Assembly: GCF_001557215.1 (NCBI RefSeq)
Contig: NZ_LSJM01000095.1
Location: forward strand, 1 to 11,383
Length of the DNA: 11,383 nucleotides
From: Sphingomonas sp. CCH9-E2
GTDB taxonomy: Bacteria; Pseudomonadota; Alphaproteobacteria; Sphingomonadales; Sphingomonadaceae
Direction of reading: 5' to 3'
A model generated the notes under the pieces. It had not been told where the DNA came from and did no database searches. It saw nothing but the letters and a program-made list of their open reading frames with translations. This document shows positions 1-4,778 of the stretch, piece after piece. Made by a program: the position numbers and the translations under genes. The stretch's first letter is position 1. The number at the start of each line of letters is the position of its first letter.

Positions 1-138
1 GGGTTTGGCGTGCGCGGTTAGAGCCGCACCGCCGCCCTCTTGCCCGGAATCGGGTGAGATGGCGCTGCTCCTCCCGATCCTGCCTCTTTTCCTCCAGCGC
101 TGCCCCGTGCATAGGCACGTCAAACATGCAGGACTGAT
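1..138 (+). promoter_or_regulatory. thrS leader with ribosome binding site and small hairpin
   Basis: I see no gene in this stretch. An AGGA at 130-133 lies five bases before the ATG at 139 and is a plausible ribosome binding site for thrS. A perfect 5-bp stem, CGTGC (106-110), loop ATAG, GCACG (115-119), sits just upstream of it. Two weaker stems lie at 14-27 (GCGG/CCGC) and 43-54 (CCCG/CGGG). I found no convincing -35/-10 pair, so the thrS promoter may lie left of the window. In Escherichia coli, ThrRS represses its own mRNA through a tRNA-like operator. Nothing here is specific enough to claim the same mechanism. Confidence 0.4.
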
Positions 139-2139
139 ATGGCGCAGCTTCTTTCGATCACGCTTCCCGATGGCTCCGTGCGACAGGTCGCGCCCGGGAC
201 GACGCCTGGCGACATTGCCGCCGCGATCGGGCCGGGGCTGGCCAAGGCGGCGATTGCCGCGCGGGTCGATGGTGAACTCCGCGACATCAACCGGCCGCTG
301 GAGAAGGATAGCGCGCTCGCGCTGGTGACGGCGCGGGACGAGGCGGATGCGCTGGAACTGGCGCGGCATGACTTTGCGCATATCCTGGCCGAAGCGGTGC
401 AGGCGCTGTGGCCGGGGACGCAGATCACCTTCGGCCCGGCGACCGATGACGGGTTCTATTATGACGTGATGGCTCCGGCGTCGCGCGCGCCCTTCTCGAT
501 GGAGGATCTGCCCGCGATCGAGGAAAAGATGCGCGAGATCATCCGTGCCGACAAGCCGCTGCGCCGCGAGGTGTGGAGCCGGCAGGCGCTCATCGACCGG
601 TGGACGGCGCAGGGCGAGAGCTTCAAGGCCGAATGGGCAAAGGAGCTTCCCGAGGGCGAGGAGCTGACGGTATACTGGTCGGGCGACGACTGGCTCGACA
701 TGTGTCGCGGGCCGCATCTGGCATCGACCGGCAAGCTCGATCCGGCGGCGTTCAAGCTGATGCGGGTTGCGGGCGCCTATTGGCGCGGGGACCAGAAGAA
801 TGCGCAGCTGACGCGCATCTATGGCACCGGCTGGCTCAACAAGAAGCAACTCGACGCGCATCTCCACAGACTGGAGGAAGCGGCGAAGCGCGACCATCGC
901 AAGCTGGGCGCGGAGATGGACCTGTTCCACCTGCAGCAGGAAGCGCATGGCAGCGTGTTCTGGCACCCCAAGGGTTATATGGTCTGGCGTCAGCTCGAGG
1001 CCTATATGCGCCGCGCGATCGACGCGGCCGGCTATCGCGAGGTCAAGACGCCGCAGGTGATGGACGCGCGCCAGTGGGAGCAGTCCGGGCACTGGGGCAA
1101 GTATCGCGAGAATATGTTCGTGATCCCCGACGAGGTGCCGAACGTCGATGACGAAGGCCCGGTGATCAGCGGCGAGGCCGACTGGATGGCGCTCAAGCCG
1201 ATGAACTGCCCGGCGCATGTGCTGATTTTCCGGCAGGGGCTGAAGAGCTATCGCGAGCTGCCGCTGCGGTTGTACGAGAATGGCTGCTGTCACCGCAACG
1301 AGCCGCATGGCGCGCTGCACGGGTTGATGCGCGTGCGGCAGTTCACGCAGGACGACGCGCATATCTTCTGCCGCGAGGATCAGATTGTCGCCGAGGTTCA
1401 GGCATTCTGCGAGCTGGCGGATCGAGTGTATCGCGATTTCGGGTTCACCTATTCGATCAAGCTGGCGCTGCGGCCCGAGAAGCGCTTTGGCTCAGACGCC
1501 GATTGGGACAAGGCCGAGAATGAGCTGCGCGACGCGGTGGTGCGCGCGGGGCTGGCGACTCCCGAATATGGCTGGGAAGAGCTGCCGGGCGAGGGGGCGT
1601 TTTATGCGCCCAAGCTGGAGTGGCACCTGACCGACGCGATCGGGCGGACGTGGCAGGTCGGCACGATCCAGTCGGACCGCGTGCTGCCCGAGCGGCTCGA
1701 CGCGTCCTATGTCGGCGAGGATGGCGAGCGGCACCGGCCGGTGATGCTGCACCGCGCGATCTTTGGGTCGTACGAGCGGTTCATCGGCATCCTGATCGAG
1801 CATTTCGCCGGGCGGCTGCCGGTGTGGCTGGCACCGGTGCAGGCGGTGGTGGCGACGATCGTGTCGGATGCCGACGACTATGCGAAGGACGCGGTCGCGA
1901 AGCTGAAGGCGGCGGGGATCCGGGTCGAGAGCGACCTGCGCAACGAGAAGATCAACTACAAGGTGCGCGAGCATTCGCTGGCCAAGGTTCCGCATTTGCT
2001 GGTGGTCGGGAAGCGCGAGGCGGAGGAGGGCACGGTCGCCGTCCGCACCTTGGGCAGCGAGGGGCAGAAGGTGATGTCGCTCGACGACGCCATCGCGATG
2101 CTTGCGGATGCGGCGACCCCTCCCGATATGAAGGCGTAA
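139..2139 (+). CDS. thrS: Threonyl-tRNA synthetase
   Basis: This class II aminoacyl-tRNA synthetase charges tRNA-Thr in the cytoplasm, using ATP and threonine. The 666-residue product has the full bacterial layout. A TGS domain spans about 1-62. The editing (second additional) domain follows with HDFAH (H77, H81) and DMCRGPH (C189, H193), which remove mischarged serine. The catalytic core spans about 260-555, and the anticodon-binding domain about 560-655. The zinc ligands that select threonine are visible as C357 (MNCPAH), H408 (DDAH) and H538 (MLHRA). C357 and H408 are 51 residues apart, as in the Escherichia coli enzyme. Motif 2 is [15 protein letters not shown] from R386. An insertion at about 328-348, between motif 1 and the first zinc cysteine, resembles other alphaproteobacterial forms. 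The ATG has AGGA five bases upstream. A terminator follows the stop, so the gene is probably monocistronic or last in its unit. Confidence 0.97.
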   Translation: MAQLLSITLPDGSVRQVAPGTTPGDIAAAIGPGLAKAAIAARVDGELRDINRPLEKDSALALVTARDEADALELARHDFAHILAEAVQALWPGTQITFGPATDDGFYYDVMAPASRAPFSMEDLPAIEEKMREIIRADKPLRREVWSRQALIDRWTAQGESFKAEWAKELPEGEELTVYWSGDDWLDMCRGPHLASTGKLDPAAFKLMRVAGAYWRGDQKNAQLTRIYGTGWLNKKQLDAHLHRLEEAAKRDHRKLGAEMDLFHLQQEAHGSVFWHPKGYMVWRQLEAYMRRAIDAAGYREVKTPQVMDARQWEQSGHWGKYRENMFVIPDEVPNVDDEGPVISGEADWMALKPMNCPAHVLIFRQGLKSYRELPLRLYENGCCHRNEPHGALHGLMRVRQFTQDDAHIFCREDQIVAEVQAFCELADRVYRDFGFTYSIKLALRPEKRFGSDADWDKAENELRDAVVRAGLATPEYGWEELPGEGAFYAPKLEWHLTDAIGRTWQVGTIQSDRVLPERLDASYVGEDGERHRPVMLHRAIFGSYERFIGILIEHFAGRLPVWLAPVQAVVATIVSDADDYAKDAVAKLKAAGIRVESDLRNEKINYKVREHSLAKVPHLLVVGKREAEEGTVAVRTLGSEGQKVMSLDDAIAMLADAATPPDMKA

Positions 2140-2146
2140 CCCGCGC

Positions 2147-2166
2147 GCCACAGCGTGTGGCTTTTT
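2147..2166 (+). terminator. Rho-independent terminator after thrS
   Basis: A perfect 6-bp stem GCCACA (2147-2152), loop GCG, TGTGGC (2156-2161) is followed directly by TTTTT (2162-2166), seven bases after the thrS stop. This is the textbook form of an intrinsic terminator, although the stem is short. It implies that infC has its own promoter in 2167-2236, where I cannot pick out a convincing -35/-10 pair. Confidence 0.75.
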
Positions 2167-2236
2167 CGTCAGGATCGCGCGGCGGGGCTACCCGTTTGCG
2201 CGTTCATGCGTTATCGTAAGTCGTCGAAATCATAAC

Positions 2237-2252
2237 AGGAGCTGTTCCTATA
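2237..2252 (+). promoter_or_regulatory. infC: infC Shine-Dalgarno and AUA initiation codon
   Basis: AGGAG at 2237-2241 is the only good ribosome binding site near infC. It lies 20 bases from the first in-frame ATG (2262), too far to serve it, but exactly 8 bases from an in-frame ATA at 2250-2252. The bases just before the ATG are a C-run with no Shine-Dalgarno character. Non-AUG starts (AUU in Escherichia coli, AUC or AUA elsewhere) are a known feature of infC and underlie autorepression, because IF-3 itself rejects non-canonical start codons. The choice of AUA is inferred from spacing and from the resulting N-terminus. Confidence 0.75.
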
Positions 2253-2795
2253 CGTCCCCCCATGTCCCGGCGCGGTTTCGCGCCCCCGGTGCCGACCGGC
2301 CCGCGCTTCAATGAATTCATCCAGTCGCCCAAGGTTCGCGTGATCGACCATGAAGGCGAGAATCTGGGCGTGATGTTCACGCGCGAGGCGATGGAACAGG
2401 CGCAGGCACTGGGTCTCGACCTGGTCGAAGTGTCGCCGAACGCGGACCCGCCCGTCGCCAAATATCTCGATGTCGGCAAGTACAAGTACGAGGCGCAGAA
2501 AAAGGCAAACCTCGCGCGCAAGTCGCAGAAGACGCAGGAGATCAAGGAGATCAAGATGCGTCCCAACATCGACGATCATGACTATGAGACCAAGATGAAG
2601 GCGGTGCACAAGTTCATCGGCGAGGGTGACAAGGTCAAGATCACGCTGCGGTTCCGCGGCCGCGAGCTGAGCCATGGGCAGCTGGGCATGAACCTGCTCA
2701 AGCGCGTGCAGGAAGACGCCGCCGAAGTGGCGAAGGTCGAAAGCTATCCGCGCATGGAAGGCCGCCAGATGCTGATGGTGCTGTCGCCCAAATGA
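2250..2795 (+). CDS. infC: Translation initiation factor IF-3 (AUA start)
   Basis: IF-3 binds the 30S subunit, prevents premature 50S joining and enforces correct start-codon and initiator-tRNA selection. Starting at ATA 2250, the product is 181 residues with N-terminus (M)[12 protein letters not shown]. This fits the R-R/P-P leader I recall in alphaproteobacterial IF-3 proteins. Starting at ATG 2262 it would be 177 residues. The N-domain runs from about 18 to 82 (GPRFNEFI, then [13 protein letters not shown] and [16 protein letters not shown]). The lysine-rich linker is at 84-100, and the C-domain spans about 101-181 with [26 protein letters not shown] and the [11 protein letters not shown] tail. 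The gene is separated from thrS by a terminator. Its stop TGA overlaps the start of the GH16 gene, whereas in many bacteria rpmI and rplT follow infC. Autoregulation through the AUA codon is likely but inferred. Identity is secure; the start is less so. Confidence 0.95.
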   Translation: MRPPMSRRGFAPPVPTGPRFNEFIQSPKVRVIDHEGENLGVMFTREAMEQAQALGLDLVEVSPNADPPVAKYLDVGKYKYEAQKKANLARKSQKTQEIKEIKMRPNIDDHDYETKMKAVHKFIGEGDKVKITLRFRGRELSHGQLGMNLLKRVQEDAAEVAKVESYPRMEGRQMLMVLSPK

Positions 2796-3652
2796 GGGTG
2801 ACGGCGCTTGCGGTGCTGGCGCTGGCCGCGCCGCTTCCCGCTGCGGCGCAGGTTGTGCACAGCCCCGCGATCACCGCCGGGACGGACGAACCGCTCGTCC
2901 GTCCGGCGGATGCCAAGCTGGTGTGGTCGGACGAGTTCGATGTCGACGGCCTGCCCGATCCCAAGCGCTGGGCCTATGACACCGCCCGCAACAAGCTGGG
3001 CTGGCACAATGAAGAAAAGCAATATTACGCCGCCGCGCGGCCGCAGAATGTGCGGGTCGAGAATGGCAGGCTGATCATCACGGCGACGCAGGAGCGGCTG
3101 TCCGACAAGCCCGATCATGGCGGGCAGGATTATGCGTCGGGCAAGATCTTCACCAAGGGGATTGCCGACTGGCGCTACGGCTTTTTCGAGATTCGCGCCA
3201 AGCTGCCGTGCGGGCGCGGCATCTGGCCGGCGATCTGGATGCTCGCGTCGGACGACAGCAAGGGCTGGCCCGCAATGGGCGAGATCGACATCATGGAGCA
3301 TGTCGGCTGGGACAATGGCCGCGTCCATGGCACGGTGCACACCGGCGCGTACAACCATGTCGCCCGGACGCAGAAGGGCGCGCATGTCGTGCAGAACGAC
3401 GTGTGCGAGACGTTCCACACCTATCAGCTCGACTGGAACGCCGACCGCATCCTCGTGGGGATGAACGGGCGCGCCTATATGCGGTTCGAGAATGACAAGA
3501 AGGGTGATCCGCAGACCTGGCCGTTCGGGACGCCGGAATATCTGATCCTCAACGTCGCGGTCGGCGGCTGGGGCGGGCAGAAGGGGATCGACCCCAAGGC
3601 ATTCCCGGCGGCGATGGAAGTCGATTATGTGCGGGTTTGGCAGCGGGATTGA
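2792..3652 (+). CDS. Secreted glycoside hydrolase family 16 (laminarinase-like)
   Basis: This is probably an exported endo-acting beta-glucanase. GH16 enzymes retain configuration and cut beta-1,3 or beta-1,4 links in glucans or galactans. The 286-residue product begins with a short Sec signal (hydrophobic to residue 17, likely cleavage after AAA-Q near 20). The fold starts at LVWSDEFD (43-50) and ends at YVRVWQ (279-284), covering one complete beta-jelly-roll domain with no extra carbohydrate-binding module. The catalytic motif is GEIDIMEH at 163-170, with nucleophile E164, D166 and acid/base E169. The extra Met between D and E is the beta-bulge form found in laminarinase and agarase types and absent from lichenases. 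W145, W149 and W260 are candidate substrate-stacking residues. The start ATG overlaps the infC stop (ATGA) and has no clear Shine-Dalgarno, suggesting translational coupling. The family is secure; the substrate (beta-1,3-glucan most likely) is inferred. Confidence 0.9.
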   Translation: MRVTALAVLALAAPLPAAAQVVHSPAITAGTDEPLVRPADAKLVWSDEFDVDGLPDPKRWAYDTARNKLGWHNEEKQYYAAARPQNVRVENGRLIITATQERLSDKPDHGGQDYASGKIFTKGIADWRYGFFEIRAKLPCGRGIWPAIWMLASDDSKGWPAMGEIDIMEHVGWDNGRVHGTVHTGAYNHVARTQKGAHVVQNDVCETFHTYQLDWNADRILVGMNGRAYMRFENDKKGDPQTWPFGTPEYLILNVAVGGWGGQKGIDPKAFPAAMEVDYVRVWQRD

Positions 3653-3659
3653 GGGACGC

Positions 3660-3782
3660 GGTTACGCTGCTTCCGGCCTTCCGCGCGTTCCCCGGGTCTT
3701 GGTTGCGAGGCGCGTTCTGAAGTTTCCAGGAAGCCGCTTGTGGCGCGGTGGATGCTGAAACGAGTTCAGCATGACGGTGGTG
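3660..3782. repeat. Repeat-like intergenic element with 8-bp hairpin
   Basis: This noncoding stretch directly follows the GH16 stop. Its right end has a perfect hairpin, ATGCTGAA (3752-3759), loop ACGAG, TTCAGCAT (3765-3772), followed by GACGG. Read on the minus strand this is CGTCATGCTGAAC..., which I associate with dispersed repeats in sphingomonad genomes. That association is from memory and is unverified. The left part (3664-3740) has a short direct repeat, CTTCC-GGC-CTTCC, but no long inverted arms. The boundaries are approximate. The hairpin itself is certain; membership of a repeat family is inference. Confidence 0.5.
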
Positions 3783-3806
3783 TAGCGGGGGCGTTGGCAC
3801 CTCTCC

Positions 3807-3896
3807 CGTCGCCCCGGGCTTGACCCGGGGCTGGGCTTTTCTTGGCAGCGTTGCAGAGAAGAAGAAGCCTTGGCCCGGCTCAAGGCCGGGCTGACG
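3807..3896. repeat. Palindromic intergenic repeat, copy 1
   Basis: This 90-base inverted repeat has a left arm at 3807-3830 (CGTCGCCCCGGGCTTGAC then CCGGGG) and a right arm at 3874-3896 (CCCGGCTCAAGGCCGGG then CTGACG). The arms are largely complementary. Each arm can also fold on itself around a CTTGA/TCAAG core. The centre contains TCTTGGCAGCGTTG and GAAGAAGAAGCC. The same arrangement recurs at 4688-4772 in the same orientation, with a similar centre. This is therefore a true repeat within the window and not a chance palindrome. It resembles REP-type elements; no open reading frame of its own is credible. Confidence 0.85.
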
Positions 3897-3913
3897 ATGG
3901 GGGTGTGTGCAAC

Positions 3914-4037
3914 CCTCCCCCGCAAGGGGGAGGTGCCAGCGTAGCTGACGGAGGCGGCGGAAGCACGACGATCAAGAGGGCGCAGCCGTCCTCCCCCTCC
4001 GTCGCCTTCGGCGCCACCTCCCCCCTGGCGGGGGAGG
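3914..4037. repeat. Long inverted repeat with hairpin-bearing arms
   Basis: This element is 124 bases long, with arms 3914-3954 and 3996-4037. The left arm opens with a perfect hairpin CCTCCCCC-GCAA-GGGGGAGG (3914-3933). The right arm closes with CCTCCCCC-CTGGC-GGGGGAGG (4017-4037). Inside, GGTG (3932-3935) and ACGGAGG (3948-3954) face CACC (4015-4018) and CCTCCGT (3996-4002). The segments between them do not pair with each other, but each self-pairs: CAGC-GTA-GCTG (3937-3947) and CGCC-TTC-GGCG (4003-4013). The unpaired centre is 3955-3995. Similar CTCCCCC...GGGGGAGG repeats are, as I recall, common in sphingomonads. The right end sits five bases beyond the stop of the small minus-strand gene. 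Confidence 0.85.
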
Positions 4038-4043
4038 ATTTTT
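4017..4043 (+). terminator. Possible plus-strand terminator at the repeat's right end
   Basis: The G/C-rich hairpin at 4017-4037 (CCTCCCCC/GGGGGAGG) is followed on the plus strand by A then TTTTT (4039-4043). It could therefore end transcripts reading rightward from infC and the GH16 gene. The distance from the GH16 stop (about 365 bases) makes this a backstop and not a dedicated terminator. On the minus strand there is no U-tract after the hairpin, but it could still protect the 3' end of the VOC/small-protein mRNA. Confidence 0.4.
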
Positions 4044-4243
4044 CAGTCGCCGCCGCCGTCGCCGCCACCATCCCCGCCCGAGTCGCTATCCGTGCGGTCG
4101 CGGTCGCCGGTGTCGCTGGCGTAGGTGGTGCCGCCGTCGTCGCCCTCCTTCCGCCGCTTTGCCTCCTTCGCCGCGTTCAGCGAGATGAACACGGCCATCA
4201 GCGAAATCGCCACGGCGCCGAGTGCGATCCACACGGCGGTCAT
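4043..4243 (-). CDS. Small single-pass membrane protein with Gly/Asp tail
   Basis: I do not recognise a named family. The 66-residue product starts MTAVWIALGAVAISLMAVF and has one hydrophobic helix at about 3-22. A basic stretch follows (AAKEAKRRK, 24-32), which predicts a cytoplasmic C-terminus by the positive-inside rule. The tail is low-complexity and acidic, and ends with four aspartates spaced by Gly-rich runs (SGGDGGGDGGGD, 55-66). The reading frame stays open further upstream, but the start is fixed by two signs. GGAG (4252-4255) lies 8 bases before the ATG, and that ATG overlaps the VOC stop as ATGA, indicating translational coupling. Function is unknown. The tail could bind metal or simply be disordered. 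The start, stop and hydrophobic segment are clear, so I think the gene is real. Confidence 0.7.
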   Translation of the reverse strand: MTAVWIALGAVAISLMAVFISLNAAKEAKRRKEGDDGGTTYASDTGDRDRTDSDSGGDGGGDGGGD

Positions 4244-4623
4244 AGCGGCGGCTCCCACAGTTCGATCGCGTTGCCTTCGGGGTCGTGAATGCGGGCGAAT
4301 TTTCCGACCTCCGGCGAATCCCATGCGGGATCGGTCTGGATCGCGATCCCCGCCGCGTTGAGCTGTTCGAGCATGCCTTCGAGGTCGCGGACGCGCAGGT
4401 TGATCATGAACTGCTTGTCGGCGGCGAAATAGTCGGTGTTCGCCTTGAACGGGGCGAAGACCATCGGGCCGCCCTGGGTGTGCCAGGTCCATTCGTTGAC
4501 CTCGCCCCCGCTATCCTCGGCGACGCAGCCTGCGCCGATGCCGAGATGCTCGCGATACCATGTGTTGAGCGCGTCCGGGTCCTGCGCCCGGAAGAACAGC
4601 CCGCCCATGCCGAGTACGCCCAT
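4240..4623 (-). CDS. VOC-family (glyoxalase/dioxygenase fold) protein
   Basis: The 127-residue protein is a single vicinal-oxygen-chelate domain, made of two beta-alpha-beta-beta-beta modules. The first module starts at GLFFRAQDPDALNTWYREHLGI (8-29) and the second at QFMINLRVRDLEGMLEQLNAAGI (71-93). It closes with DPEGNAIELWEP, where E121 is the usual C-terminal metal ligand. The position that often holds a His ligand in strand 1 is occupied by aromatic or Arg residues here, so metal binding and catalysis are uncertain. Members with this ending are often annotated as glyoxalase/bleomycin-resistance-like, but substrates vary widely and none can be assigned. GGAG lies 8 bases before the ATG. 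The stop overlaps the start of the small membrane protein. The two are probably one unit, separated from glnD by a palindromic repeat. Confidence 0.88.
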   Translation of the reverse strand: MGVLGMGGLFFRAQDPDALNTWYREHLGIGAGCVAEDSGGEVNEWTWHTQGGPMVFAPFKANTDYFAADKQFMINLRVRDLEGMLEQLNAAGIAIQTDPAWDSPEVGKFARIHDPEGNAIELWEPPL

Positions 4624-4687
4624 TGTCGTCGCTCCCCCGTGGTGGTGCGAGGAGTGTAGGGGCGTAATCGGGTAAATCCACCCCTCT

Positions 4688-4772
4688 CGTCACCCCGGGC
4701 TTGACCCGGGGGCGGGCGCTCTTGGTTGGCGTTGAAGAAGAAGCCCTGGCCCGGCTCAAGGCTGGGCAGACG
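4688..4772. repeat. Palindromic intergenic repeat, copy 2
   Basis: This 85-base element is homologous to the one at 3807-3896 and in the same orientation. The left arm 4688-4711 starts CGTCACCCCGGGCTTGAC. The right arm 4750-4772 is CCCGGCTCAAGGCTGGG then CAGACG. The two copies share GGGC, TCTTGG, GGCGTTG or GCGTTG, and AAGAAGAAGCC in the centre. They differ by substitutions and short indels, so they diverged long ago or arose independently from a family consensus. Its right edge lies six bases beyond the glnD stop (minus strand), where a hairpin could stabilise the glnD mRNA 3' end. There is no U-tract, so it is not an obvious terminator. Confidence 0.85.
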
Positions 4773-4778
4773 ATGGGG

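Noticed and set aside
3664..3715. Possible SRP (4.5S) RNA on the minus strand because of GGAA and GGAAGCAGCG
   Set aside because: The conserved 5' partner GUCAGG is absent, and the GGAA-to-AGCAG spacing does not fit the SRP domain IV stem. No closing helix was found.
4244..4492. Longer version of the small membrane protein starting at 4492
   Set aside because: It would lie out of frame within the VOC gene. The ATG at 4243 has its own ribosome binding site and overlaps the VOC stop.
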